Below are positions 45,301-56,403 of a stretch of 64,000 nt of DNA, piece by piece (the stretch's first letter is position 1; every line of letters starts with the position of its first letter). A program made the position numbers and the translations under genes. This DNA comes from Molanna angustata (lineage: Eukaryota; Arthropoda; Insecta; Trichoptera; Molannidae). Location of the stretch: positions 39,317,447-39,381,446 of the forward strand of contig OY754970.1 in assembly GCA_963576475.1 (NCBI GenBank), given 5' to 3'. The notes beneath the pieces were generated by a model, which worked only from the letters and a program-made list of their open reading frames with translations, did not search any database and was not told where the DNA came from.

Positions 45301-48300
45301 AATATAGATAATCCTACCATTTATGTATTTTGTAGTTCCTTTGAAATCACAAATTTATACATATTTTTACCAATATATATGTACCTATATTATCATCTAT
45401 TAGATACATACCATTATAGATTTATTTAGTCGATAATGTTTAAAAATCTAATCAAATCTAATCAACGAATAATCCAACTCCTAAACCACAAATCCCAACT
45501 TCAACGTGAAGCTTGTGCTAAGGTTAATGAAATTGTTTATCAACCCATCTTTATTACATACATTATAATTCTATTAATTACTTAAGATAATTAAATAACA
45601 CAATATTTAACTTTCTTCCACCATGTATAATAAATATGCTTGACCAATATCGCGTTTCCCTCAAAGAGCATCTACAGATATACCATTCTGTAGTTGCTCT
45701 GATCGAGATTTGCTAATGGTCAAGTGTATATACATACATATACCATCTCACCTAAAAAGTCAAAATTCAACCTCATCACTGAACTATGTGAGAACTATCT
45801 AAAAATATAAATTATTTATTAAATTATTTTAATTTATATAGGTAATACATCTTAGTCAACTTCCTTGCACCATGTCACGTATATAAAATTAAAAAAATAT
45901 ATTCATTGTTATTCATACAAACTTAATATAATTTATTATATCATAATATATTTTTATTATTAGGATTTATACATTTTTAACAACATATCAACATACTGAA
46001 TTTATTTTTTACTGTAATAAAATATTTTGAATATATTAATGTTATATACTGACTAATAAATATATTTTCTTTTTGTTATTAAATTTTTAATGTACTAAGT
46101 ATTAAATAATTGTTATATTAATTGGATATAAACCATACTTAATGTTATATAAATAATTAAAATACCTTATTGGTGCCTTTTATGTTTAAGATTCATTATC
46201 ATATCAAAATGTCACGCATTTATATAAGCCCTATATTATTTTTTTTATCATGCATGTAGTTTCTTATTATTTTAGTTCTATGTTTACTAAACAAATATAA
46301 GCATCCTTTTTTTTTATTTAATAATGAATGTTCTCCACTGTATATTATTTTTTTCTAGAATCTTCTTCTTTTTACCTTAAACTGATATTCATAAAAGTAT
46401 TTTATTCTTCAGATATCTGTAAAATACAAACATCTGTTTTCTAGATATGTATAATCCATTGTATATCTAAGGAAATGTTCTCACATTCTAAATACTCCTT
46501 ATGTACAGAATTTTGTAGTTGGCGCTTTTTATGAACATCTTTCCTTATTTTTTGTATTTGAATAAAATTCCATTTTACAAAATAGCATGGAATGTATTTA
46601 ATAAAATACTTGTATGGTCTTATTTACAATTTGGCTATAATCTGACGCTTACATGGTTTCGGAAATACAAAACACTGGGTAAGCATTGGATTATAGTCAA
46701 TTTGAAAATAGTAATTAAATCCAAATTTGTTAGTCCATATAGAGGAGAATAAAAAACTATATAATTTATCATAATAACTTTTGTTTAATATTTGCTTCAA
46801 GAAAAAGCAATCAAACTATTCTGAAGCGAAAGTATTTTTTATTTAAATGTAGGTATATATATTATATTTAAGAATATTCAAGAATCTTTACTAAATTGAC
46901 TGGAGTATTATATGTGCAATATTTTAGCTTTATCTGTATGCAATACACATACATCCTTATGCATTTTTCATTCTTCTATGTACCTATTTTTTTGTATTGT
47001 TTAGTAGAGATAAATATAAAAATAGATATTAATATTTCCCAAAAGGACTACTCTCTCAATGTTTATAATATAACTAAAGAGTAAAACTGGAAAGATAAAA
47101 TTGAACATAACAGCAGGCTAAGTCAGTAAAAAAGTCGAGATCCGACAACGTATCGCCGCTCTTCTCGTCATGTTTACGCCCGTAACGACAATTCGTAGTC
47201 ACTAAGCGCTGTCGAGTTCGTAAATGCACTTATGAGTATTTGTAGCCGTTAGGCTGGCTTGCGGTACATTTTTGAATTATCATTTATGGCAATACACAAT
47301 ATTTTCCCCATGATTTGAATAAATGTCAAATTTGTTTACATAAATTTGTTAAATAAATATAATATGGTCATATTTTTAAGCACGAAAGCAAGTTATAATA
47401 CGATTAAATTAACTTCTTTTGTGTTTATTGAATGTTTTGAGTGTAATTTTAAAAATTATTTTTAATTATATTTCGATCAATTTATCAAGTCGATGACAGC
47501 AGCGTGTTATTTTTTTACTAAAAACTACGCCGAATTTTCTTTTGTTAAGTGTTAAAATACATATGTGATAAAATAGCTTACAAGAATACTTTCTCAAAAT
47601 CAAAAATTATTTCAAATCTATACCTACGGAAAACATTTACGGACGCATAGAATCATCATAGAATTATAATGTTATAATCTAAGTACGGACGCATATTTTC
47701 AATAAATATATAACCATATAAAACTTTTGTTACGCGGTAATTAGCAATAAATGAATCACGCTGAATATTTAAAGGGTTTGAAGAATCTCTTAAACGGCGT
47801 CGTTTAACCCGTTTATTATTATTCTCAAAATAAATATGAAATTCGGCATTGTTCGCGTAAAAATGACATTTAATTCAACATGGCGGCGTTAGATCTTGTC
47901 TCTCGACTCGATGTCGACCCAATCTCGCCGTCAAATAAGTGGGCGAGAACGATTCCACGCATTATCTGCTTAGTGACTACCAAAACTGTCAAAATATCGA
48001 TTAGTCGATATTTTGACAGTTAATCTCGACATTTATCGGTCGAGATCTACTTACAGACTTAGCCTGCAGACTTATAACTTATTTTTCATAAACCTAAACA
48101 GTTATATCAAGTAGTAATGTGACCCTTGATATGTAATTCAATGTACCTATATATGCATATGTTAACCTTTTGTTTTGATTAATGAATGAATTATAAACTA
48201 CCTTTATTTAAGTAGCATTATAATCATACATAACAGACACTAACAAAGTATTTTGTTGCTGATTGCTTGCACTAACAAACCGTCATCACTAATCATTCAT

Positions 48301-48538
48301 TTTGGGTTGTTTTACATGTTTATTTTTCTGTTCGAAAATGATTCTGAATAATACATAGGATATAAAACATATTTCAGGATGGTATCACGGTGAGCGTATT
48401 AGAGACGGCGAGAAAGGATGGTTTCCTGGAAATTATACTATAGAAATTGCATCCCAGCACGTAAGGGCAAAGAATTTGAGGCAAAGATACAGATTACTGG
48501 CCCTCACGGGCAGTTATCTCGGACAAAAAAAGAAATGA
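30400..48538 (+). CDS. Exn: Rho guanine nucleotide exchange factor, ephexin type (DH-PH-SH3)
   Basis: Fourteen exons, all GT-AG with matching phases: 30400-30633, 33109-33260, 33655-33802, 34316-34919, 35724-35965, 37511-37658, 39482-39668, 40591-40777, 40993-41175, 41552-41925, 42958-43256, 43670-43826, 44166-44370, 48378-48538 (TGA). They give 1,092 residues; the start exon is unresolved. Residues ~1-630 are polar and probably disordered, with a PPPPPP run near 450 and EPLYQFYNEAKLQ near 560, resembling the ephexin inhibitory LYQ-x-Y helix. DH ~635-845: LQEAMFEIVTSEASYLNSL, then LPMQRVTRLPLLMDAVLKNM. PH ~870-990: WLVRSGELTHLLWRG to RQRWIEACL. SH3 ~1007-1066: VTAIYSYQPTQPDELNLQEG, then GWYHG and GWFPGNY. 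By family, such proteins activate Rho GTPases in cytoskeletal and synaptic signalling downstream of Eph receptors. The domain order supports the ephexin assignment. Orthology was not tested. Confidence 0.93.
30877..31315 (+). repeat. Dispersed repeat D inside RhoGEF intron
   Basis: Collinear with 53936-54418: ATAAACCTAAACACCTCAAT, TTTTCAACATTTCTCTGGTG, AATAAATCTTTTATATGC, AGTGCATAAAATCGAAGTGA, AAAATGCAAAAATCAACAAA, GGCGGTTTTAATAT, CATGTTTTCAGTCA. It lacks the AACGCACGCGATAGTT block of the other copies. No coding capacity. Confidence 0.7.
31318..31420 (+). repeat. SINE family B, old relic
   Basis: GATGGCTCGGTGATAGAGCG, GTTGGCTTTGTAATCCAGTG, GGCAAGCTCGAATTTGGATC: tRNA-like head with decayed boxes A and B, immediately after repeat D. 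Intronic. Confidence 0.4.
32801..33046. mobile_element. Palindromic MITE in RhoGEF intron
   Basis: The two arms of about 100 bp are inverted copies: ATTACAAATATAAAAAAATA, ACTTGGTATT, TCTATTGAAATTAATTTGAT, AAGGCACATCGTCAGAATAA against TTATTCTGACGATGTGCCTT, ATCAAATAAATTTCAATAGA, AATACCAAGT, TATATTTGTATT. The spacer is about 35 bp. The right arm ends about 60 bp before the exon at 33109, so the element sits close to the branch-point and acceptor region. A half-copy relic (AGAGAATTATTCTGAGTGTG, CTTGCAC) is at 34989-35036. Confidence 0.8.
35375..35562. mobile_element. Palindromic MITE, copy 3, in RhoGEF intron
   Basis: CTGGGGGGCAAGTCTGGTTG at the left and AACCAGACTTGCCCCCCAG at the right, with perfect outer termini. 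The inner arms are as in copy 2 (ACCCATATCATGGATATAAT...). The centre differs (ACAATATCTTTAGATGTCAT), so copies have diverged at the loop. If a 2-bp AT/AT flank is a target duplication, the termini are exact. The short relic 34989-35036 nearby belongs to another family. Confidence 0.85.
38640..38900 (+). repeat. Degraded retroelement fragment in intron (uncertain)
   Basis: A coding-like stretch with broken frames (peptides such as EFGRSFHSRAAVLIKHFENQ and LRRFTVNR). It sits inside the intron between 37658 and 39482 and has no splice-compatible open frame, so it is not an exon. The family is unknown. Confidence 0.25.
39225..39395 (+). pseudogene. LINE reverse transcriptase 3' coding relic
   Basis: Plus-strand peptides of the type RRNRRRARRTPMKWTDQTSK, LQEAVQGVQKKSVHSVLCSN and HNPQQGGL match the layout of non-LTR RT C-termini ('GRPPxRWxDxxxK...Q.AQ.R..WR...'). 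Intronic and broken. Confidence 0.4.
39748..40090 (-). pseudogene. RTE-type reverse transcriptase C-terminus, inverted in intron
   Basis: The minus-strand open frame (40053-39760) contains VNTLRWFGHTGRMNEERLMK, RGRGHPMKGWHVHVNGIL, CQDRNKWHSVLSAYPTRDMP. This is the characteristic C-terminal end of RTE-like polyproteins ('LRWxGHVxRM...RGRPxxxW...DRxxWR'). The catalytic RT is absent. The 3' end has the GGGATATGCCGTGATGGTAT tail common to several repeats in the window. It lies in the intron 39669-40590, opposite to the gene. Confidence 0.7.
40091..40490 (+). pseudogene. Second RTE-type C-terminal relic, opposite orientation
   Basis: Plus strand: 'YGCGNMSRHCTNQ..' then FEMKVLRSITGKTLRDCVRN (read across frame changes), FQIRKTCGIEDIFWWSRSRR, LPRRPPKRCKDRW. 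This is RTE/CR1-like RT 3' coding sequence with several frameshifts. It abuts the inverted fragment at 39748-40090 head to head. No exon function is plausible because frames and phases do not fit the gene. Confidence 0.55.
42149..42341. mobile_element. MITE with 24-bp TIRs in RhoGEF intron
   Basis: CACAATATGTCCAATTCTGA+TTCG at the left and CGAATCAGAATTGGACATAA+TGTG at the right, one mismatch. The body is about 145 bp, non-coding, and includes CATTACGTCACAGCGCGCG, a CRE-like site. TSD not clear; TA or AT is possible. Confidence 0.7.
42350..42560 (+). repeat. Dispersed repeat E in RhoGEF intron
   Basis: Contains CCACAATGTGTAGTAACCA, CACACACCAGTCTCCTCTC, AAAAAGGCACCACATTAAGA, ATGAACCTCATTGCTGAACT, TTTTCAATTACCC. 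The same order is at 61430-61600 (plus), and inverted at 60779-60890 and 51105-51240. Low copy, non-coding. Confidence 0.55.
45639..45724. ncRNA. 86-bp imperfect hairpin in RhoGEF intron
   Basis: CTTGACCA...AGAGCATCTACAGA pairs with TCTGTAGTTGCTCT...TGGTCAAG around a short TACCAT loop, with internal mismatches in the middle of the stem. Size and shape suit either a tiny MITE or an intronic small-RNA hairpin. There is no evidence of expression and the call is structural only. Confidence 0.35.
47114..48066. mobile_element. 953-bp TIR DNA transposon (non-autonomous) in last RhoGEF intron
   Basis: The left end CAGGCTAAGTCAGTAA...GTCGAGATC is mirrored by the right end GATCT...TTACAGACTTAGCCTG. 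Both flanks carry CAG (47111-47113 and 48067-48069), a candidate 3-bp target duplication. A perfect 17-bp stem, 4-nt loop hairpin lies just inside the right end. The interior has CpG-rich patches (CGTATCGCCGCTCTTCTCG, ATGGCGGCGTTAG) unlike the surrounding intron but no open frame. Three-base duplications are known for several superfamilies; I cannot assign one. Confidence 0.8.
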
Positions 48539-51500
48539 TCTTATTAAAATGTTCATTTAAAATTTCTGTGATTATAAAAAGACAATTAATAGTAATATGT
48601 TCGGGCATATAAATAAAACTTACAATATTATCTATATATCATTGCCATCCTAGAAATTATTGGTACCATTGTTTATAGTATGTAGTCATTTTTGTTGAAG
48701 TGTTGCATTTGTATTATGTATTTTATAATTACATTTGTACATTCCATGTGTATAGTTGATAAATTGTCCCTCATGATGTGTTAGAATAGGTTCTCAATTT
48801 ATTCAAAATTGTGTTGCAAATGAATTTAACAACAACCAAAGATGGTTTCAATATTTTACATAGACATTTCATTTTGACAAATCTGTATTTGTCTTGAAAA
48901 AACCGTCTAGCTCTTCTGCATTTAATATTTCCCCAAATTGTATGAAATTTTTACTCCTACTTTGTCATCTCATTTAATATATGTAAATGCAAATAAATAT
49001 TTGACTGCTAGTACACTGCCAGTCAGAAACTCATGATATATTTTACTAATTTAGCTGTGTTCAAAATAATATTTGTGTTTTTTATCTCACTCAGTTCATT
49101 ATTTAAAATATTTCATTGCAAACATTAATATACACAATCATTAATGCAATAACCAGCACATCATTTTGTACGAGGCACTTTCAAAACTGTAAGATATTAA
49201 TATATTTTATGGGTATGATCAAAATACTGCAACTAATTATAAAAATAGCCAAGTTGAAATAATCACTTTACATACCAGGGACGTTCTGTTTATAGAACAA
49301 TTAAAGGAGTTACACATAACTACATTAATATTGTAAGCTACCGTATACTATGAATTACAAAAAAACTAAATTAAAAAAAATATCTTATTTATTACTGTTC
49401 TAAGCTTCTCTGGGTTGATAGATAACTGGACAGCCTTTTGTAAGATGAAATTGATTCAAACGAAAGAAGTATAGTGAATCGGCAAATACCTTCATGTTGA
49501 GCGAACCATCATAAAACTTAAATACTCTTGTCTTTAAACAAATGTCATCTGAAGTCACTCGTAGATTTACAGTATAAACCAAATAGATTATATATTTTAA
49601 CATATGATGTTTGCCAGATAATGAATAATATTGAAATTATTATTTTACTTTTATTTTTTATTTGAAAGTCATAAACAGGATGGTTTTCCATTGTGCTCTT
49701 ACTTTGAAAACTAAATATGCTCTAAATTTCAATAAGTTTTGACCCGACTAATCAAAATCATGTTTTCTTATGTTGAAAACCTTACGAACAAAATAAAATT
49801 AGTCACATATTAATGAACTAAATGATCTGGTATATATTTATGTATTTTTTAAATTATATACAATTTGAGATTCTTCAAAATCAATGTTTTATATTACAAT
49901 CAAATTAATTTGTGCATATTTATTTACTATATTTTAATTGTATGTACTTATCATTTTTATTTTAGTGTAATTTAAGACTGTTAATAGTATTTTTTTGTTG
50001 TTGTGTATAATAGTCTATAATTTTTGTAACATTCCCAAGTTTATGATTAAATTGTGTACTTAAATTGTAAAATATTTATTAACACAAAATCTTTTACTAT
50101 ATACATGCATAAAAATATCTTTAAAAAATTAATGTGTTTTTTATTAGATATCCTACTAATTATTTTAGTAATTGCATTTTATACTTCTAACATCGAAGAA
50201 CAACTTCAGACCGTTTAGATTTTTTTTAATTTTCCGTTATTTGTGGAATTAGGGTTGATGGTTGAAAGAAAGGAACCCGTTAACAATATGTTCAAATATA
50301 CTGAAGATAAAGAGGAAGCAACTCATGATTGAAAGAAAATTTTGTTATTATGTATTTATTAACAATTTTTATAAAAAATAAAAATATTTATCTCCTAAAA
50401 AATAATTACACATCATAAAAAGATTCCCTTAGTACGACTTCACATCACTATTCCATACAAATATATAAAAATAAAAACCCATTTCAATTCAATCAAATTG
50501 AGTTCATTCTAAATGCATTACAATCGTTTTAATATATCATAGTATATGTTTAGCACAAAGGGGGAGTTATAACCATCAATAAGGGAGTTATAAGCATGTC
50601 TTTTAAAAACTTTATAAACATCAAATCAACAACAGTTCAATTTTCACAGCGCATTCACTAACAAATAAAAATGAAGTAGTCATTTGATAAAAGTTTGTAT
50701 TACTGAGATAATAAATAATCTCAGTATCTGGAGTGTTAGAAGGAACTTTGAGGTATCAGTTCTAATTTAAAAAATGCTTTCTCAGACTACAAACAAATTT
50801 TATGGCGAAATAAACATACTTATTATGTAATAACAAAAAAATCATTAAAAAAATAATTTCAATAAATTTTAAAGCATGAATACCTAATCAATTCTTATTA
50901 CATCTTGTTTCACAATATCACAGAAAAATCTGGAATGGATAAATTTTACGTCACAAAATAATGTATTGATACCTTTTAATATATTAATGATAATTAGGTA
51001 TTGACGTAAATGTCTTAAGAAAAAATAAATTAATAAAAAATTGCACAACGTGGTTAAGTACTTATTTGTCCGATTTTTTGTTACAAATTAAACAAATATT
51101 ATTTATATTCACCGGTGAGGTTCACGGCCCATTCTTAATATTGCCTTTTTATATGAGATGAGACTGGTGTGTGGTAATGCACACCTGCCACTGATTACCC
51201 GACATTGCGGAATATGCCGTGATGGTATTTACGTATCATTTATATAATATGTAGATAACTCGGAGTTATGCATTTTTTTCATTTGGAAAACACTACCACT
51301 TGCTAGCTTGTGTTTCTGTTACTGTGATATGCACTGGACACATTTTGCACCAACTTTACACAATTACGGTGACAACAAGTTTGTTTAGCTACACATTTTT
51401 CAAACACTCAAAGTGACCCATAGGCAGTAAATATAAACCACCTGCACATAGAACGCAAAGGTAAAAAAAATCTTTGGAATATAAATTTGTAAAAAAGATT

Positions 51501-52022
51501 TATGAACCCGCTACATATAAATTGTGCAAGCAAAAAAGGTATTGTGTTATCAGATAAATTTGTTAGAATATATTATATCTGTAGTGGAAGTAAAACAGAT
51601 TTACTGGAGTAGGTAATTAAGAAAAGAAAATTAAAAGAAGTCAGTGATAAGTTTAGTCACAGATAATGTAATAAGTATAATACTTTATACCTAAAACTTT
51701 CATCCAGAAATATTAATTTGAAAAGTACTCAAACTATGCACAAAATCAAATTTTTCATAAAATTATAACATAGCTCAGTCTACCAAATAAAAAATTATCA
51801 ACCACTGAGCCAAATCCAATATTGTCAATGGAATTAAATAATACACAAAATGATTCTTTACGAGTTCTGAAATAATAAAAACTAGCGAACCGCTCATAGA
51901 ATCATAGAAGATAACAATCAACATAAGAATTAATATGTAAAAATTTGTGACATAATTTATAAAGATGACAAAATATACACAAAATTTTATCATCTCATTT
52001 GAGAAATATTTTGAAGGAGAGG
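48539..52022. other. Convergent intergenic region and 3' UTRs
   Basis: The RhoGEF stop is at 48538 and the p24 stop at 52023, on opposite strands, so this holds both 3' UTRs. AATAAA-type polyadenylation signals for the plus strand are at about 48611 and 48990. A relic of repeat E (minus) is at 51105-51240. Otherwise AT-rich and empty. Confidence 0.6.
49406..49603 (-). CDS. Unassigned coding-like open frame (uncertain)
   Basis: The minus-strand frame ends LTKGCPVIYQPREA-stop and includes VTSDDICLKTRVFKFYDGS. Its residue mix is more protein-like than neighbouring noise. No upstream exon, domain or reliable acceptor was found, and it overlaps the likely 3' UTR region of the two convergent genes. 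It could be the last exon of an unseen minus-strand gene, a relic, or chance. Confidence 0.2.
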
Positions 52023-55000
52023 CTATATACGAGATCTGGAATTCCCTGTTTTGACTTCAAATAGTTTTCTTACAAAATATACTTGAAGAGCGGATGTAGC
52101 AGCGATGACAAGTATCTGTACAATGGACCAAGTCATCACATAGTTATTGTTGCTTAATAAGAGATTATAGTCTCTAGATTCCCTTCCTCTGGAGTAGTAC
52201 TGATAATGCAAAATCTCGTTGATGTTTTGTTCCACAAACTTAATAGTTGTCTGAAAATATTAAATTAAACAATAAATAACATTGATAATATTAATAAATG
52301 GTACAATATCGCCAGATCTAACTCAGTCGATATTGGACCACATTCCAATGAGAGGTACAAGGCAGAGCGTGGCTTTCTACTGCGATAATGTCGGTATAAC
52401 TATTTACTTCTCCAATAAGAGGATTCCATAGATTGGGAAACTAATATGCTAATATAACTGACGTTTTTTTTTTCAGTTTCCCTAGCTATGTACAAGGGAG
52501 CATCATTATACAATCATTTATGTGATGACTAATTTTATAGATACTTTGAATTTTATACCCAAAATGAGTTTTTATCGTTTTGTTTACTTTTTATTTTCTT
52601 TATTGATGCAGGTAGGTACTTTGAGTACTAAATTGTGAATTCTAAATTAATCTAAAAAAACTAGTAATTTGTGTAAATTTGTTATGTGTATGTACCAAAA
52701 GAAAAAAAATATTTATGAGTTGTTGATTATTGATTGTTGTAATTTTTGAGTGTATAGTGTATATATTATATAATATGTATTTGTATAATGGCACGAAGCC
52801 ATGTATGTTTTGATAAATAAATAAATAAAGATTACATTAAATTAGAGTGTCAATCAGTAAAAAAACAAAATTTTGGACATAATCTTCATTGCTCAATGAA
52901 GGATCGCAAGTGGCGCCCAACATGGGGCAAAGGCAGAAAAGGCTTATTACTTTTACTACAGCGATTCAAATTCAACATTTTTTTGCTATCTATGTCCAAT
53001 ACATCTACACCTTTTGAATAATAATAATAGTTTACTTAGCACCATTTCATGATGCAATATCATTTCAAGGGTGCTATTGCAACTCTACAGAACAACAGAA
53101 GTCTTTATGTAATTTATCATAGATTTATCAGAGGATAATTTATTAACATATTTTTCTCTGAAAGCACACACCACAAACACATTTAGAAAATAAAAATTAA
53201 TATGTCCTCATTACACCTGTGACATACATCTACTATGTTTATTCTCAAATGTAGAGAGAAGCAAACGCATCCTTGACAAATTATACTAAAATGATCTGTC
53301 TACTTATTCAAACATATTGTCGCATAATGTTTAACACCATGTAAATCAATATTGGCCATTTTACAGCAGAGCAAAAAACTTTTAAAATTCTTATTACTTA
53401 TATGACATTTAAATATACTTTCTTTTGAAAATAACAAAAATAAACATGTTGCCTAGTGCGGCTTTGTGTTTTTATATTTTTTCAAATGTAATAATATAAG
53501 AATTTTAGAATTCTTTTTGCTCTACTCTTAAGTCGCCGATATTGACTAGTGCAGAGTTAGACTTTATGCGACGATATGCTAAATTTGTCCCTAAATAATC
53601 AAATATCTTAAACAATATTGAATAAAATAATAATAAAAACAAACCGTAAAATTCTCCATATTGACGTTCATCTCTTCGACTTCTTTGGACAGTTTGTCCC
53701 ACTGGTCGTATCTTATGACGGTCAGATAAAAGTTGACAATCTTCCCAGCAAAACGTGAAAACTGATTGTCAATGCAGAAAGAATAATATCCACCACTGGA
53801 AGACTTATCTGAATACTCCGTACTGGCCTTCCACTCATAGGGATGGACAATTTGACCATTGGGATGGCGCACTGCAAAACCGACCATTCCATCACCACCT
53901 CTGATTACCTTAAATAAAATAGCAAACATTGTTTAAGGGTCCATATAAACCTTAACACCTCAATTTCAAATCAAATCCCTCAAATATGTTAAACAATTTG
54001 TTTCTAGAAAAAATAGTATAAGTCTTTTCAACATTTCTCTAGTGAATGATCGTCACACAATTTTGAAATTCAGCCTAAATTCTTATAAATAAATTAAAAA
54101 TATCCTTTTTTACAACATTTTTGTTAAATTACTCCTTAACTATGTGTCGTTGAGAAATAAATCTTTTATATGCTTAAGAGTGCATAAAATCAAAGTGAAT
54201 GACCGATAAAGTTTATTCATTTCAACTAAGGTTTGTTCTTAAAATGCAAAAAATCAACAAATTTGGGGTTTCCGATAATTTAAATCACATATAAACCTTT
54301 TTTAACGCACGCGATAGTTACCCTTACTAACACGTAACTTCATAGTGCACTGGGCGGTTTTAATATTATCATGTTTTCAGTCACTAAGTTTAGCGTTATA
54401 TGTCCTCTTAATACTCAAGTACCAAAAATATCAGAGCACTGTAGATTTGTTTTATATTTTTATGCTTACATTTTGATAAGAATATTAACATGACATAAAA
54501 GATCATTGTAGTTATGAGGGCTTTAAAAATACAAAAGATAAACAGTTGTGGATGCTTTACTGACTGTCAAACGTCTTAAATTCCTTATTGACTAGTATTT
54601 TTATACTTTATATTCAGAAAAACTAGTATTTAAACATTATTTATATTAAAAAAACTGAAACCGTTCCCATAATATAAGAACTTCAACGGCAATAATACAT
54701 TTCAATAATTTTGTATGCAAAAGTTGCAAATGACATCAACATGGACAGATTATTAAAGTAGGTACTTTATGTGAGCAGCTTTCATAACCCTAAACAAAAT
54801 GATTGAAAAAACAGATAAGGGACCGAGAAATTATTTAATACCTCACTAATATCGATATTGCAAGAGGTGTTAAGCTAACTTAAGTTTAGAAAAATAGTTA
54901 TACTATAAAATACCTGGTAACTGACGTATAAAGTTGCACCCGGGTGAACATATTGAAAGTAACAATCCTCTTTACCGGCGTCGATATGAACCTTGTAATC

Positions 55001-55123
55001 CATAGCGACTGCCGGTAAATTTTCATACCATGGTACGGATGTTCCGACATCTCCTACTGTCATTAAAGAAAATGTTGAAAACAAAAATGCTACCCCAAAC
55101 ATATGCCACGTCCATCGCGCCAT
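52023..55123 (-). CDS. loj: p24/TMED cargo receptor, logjam (TMED6-like)
   Basis: Three exons on the minus strand, 55123-54914, 53908-53645 and 52250-52023, all phase 0 with good GT-AG sites, give a complete 233-residue protein, normal for the p24 family. Residues 1-24 are a signal peptide (MARWTWHMFGVAFLFSTF). The lumenal GOLD domain (about 40-140) keeps the paired cysteines (DAGKEDCYFQY and YYSFCIDNQFSRFAGK). A coiled-coil neck follows (VEEMNVNMENF, VEQNINEILHYQ), then RGRESRDY, a membrane span (WSIVQILVIAATSALQVYF) and a short cytosolic tail VRKLFEVKTGNSRSRI. p24 proteins cycle between ER and Golgi in COPII/COPI vesicles and select cargo. In Drosophila, logjam is needed for oviposition behaviour. 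The tail lacks a classical KKXX. Assignment to the loj subgroup is from recalled motifs (FSRFAGK, RESRDY, SRI end). Confidence 0.93.
53936..54418 (+). repeat. Dispersed repeat D, longest copy, in loj intron 1
   Basis: Same order of blocks as 30877-31315 and, inverted, 2830-3075. It includes TTTAACGCACGCGATAGTTA, CTTACTAACACGTAACTTC and GGCGGTTTTAATATTATC. It begins about 30 bp from the exon at 53908. No coding capacity. Confidence 0.7.
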
Positions 55124-56403
55124 TATTTATTAAAATGTGTGCAATGTGCACAGAGAAAAATCATGAGACATCGAGATTTTATTAATCTATGATTCTAACG
55201 CAACGTAGATCTTAAGGCAACAACACACAACGCACGAACCATGAGATGTACCAAAAGAACTTATTGCAGACCTCAAGCCAGAGTTTGCGTGTGACAGTTT
55301 TACATTGCGCAGATCGCCGAATTACTTATTAATTAATTAATTAATAATTCCACAAACATCCCGAAGCTGTGAGTCAAGCGTACAGTCAACCACAATGTGA
55401 AAAATCGTAAGTTATCTTATATTTTTTTAGAAAATTAAGATAAATTTCGATGGAGTTAATAATATATTTTTATAAAGTAAGGTTAAAATACTATGTATCA
55501 GCATAGAAAATTATATTTCACAAAAACATAATAATGAAATTGTTATACACAATTATTTATAGGTACTTTATAAATTAACAAATTTATCACTGAATTGAAA
55601 AATACTCTTTTACAAAGTCTAGATCGAATTTATACTAATCCCTGTATCGTAAATAAACAATGTAAAAATTTGTATTAACCAAGGGGCCGCCCATACCTTA
55701 AAATCTTTGCAGTAAAAATGCAATCAAATTCCCTCTTTTATGAGTTTAGTCACAAGTTACAGTACTGACAACAATAAGTATAAAATAAGTACTTTTTTTA
55801 TCTAATGGCAATTTCTTTTTTAATGGCAATATTGAAGTAAGCAAATGACCCTGAAGTTAGAGATGGGCTCAATTCAGACAAATATTATTTTAAAATTGAA
55901 TCTTTTTCAATTTACAAATATGATAAATGAACAAGCATAAATCTTTTTCAATTTACAATTATGATAAATGAACAACAATAATTTACAATTATGATAAAGC
56001 ATATTATAATAAATGTCATTTTCTACAAAAAATTTCTCATATATTTAACTTTGGTTATTAAATAATTAGGATCATTCATCTGCATATAAATAAAGTAGAC
56101 CTCGTAAGATTGGTTTTGCACATGTTTGTGCACGGCTAAATTTATGGCAGTCTGTCCATGCATTCGTTTGCAACCTTACTATGTCAAGATCGGCAATTTT
56201 ACAGTAGAGCAAAAAAAATCATCATTTATTGTTTGACACATTAATGTATGATAAGACAATAATTATTACATAGTTACTAAATTATAATTGATAATTTTTT
56301 TCTGAAATTAATTAGATGTCATTTTGTCGTGTTTACAACTTGATAGTTTAATAATTTAATTTTTTTTTTTAAATACAAAAATTATTAGTATCATATCTTC
56401 ATG
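55124..56403. other. Upstream region of loj and intergenic space
   Basis: The first 250 bp are mildly GC-richer and should include the loj promoter (minus). Direct repeats of AAATCTTTTTCAATTTACAA and TATGATAAATGAACAA lie at about 55896-55990. Nothing else is recognised. Confidence 0.45.

Noticed and set aside
49406..49603. Last exon of a known gene family
   Set aside because: The peptide looks protein-like, but I could not match it to a family or find partner exons, so only a low-confidence entry is kept.
51775..51993. Membrane protein on the minus strand
   Set aside because: It lies just downstream of the loj stop codon, in the likely 3' UTR. The hydrophobic residues reflect A/T-rich codons.
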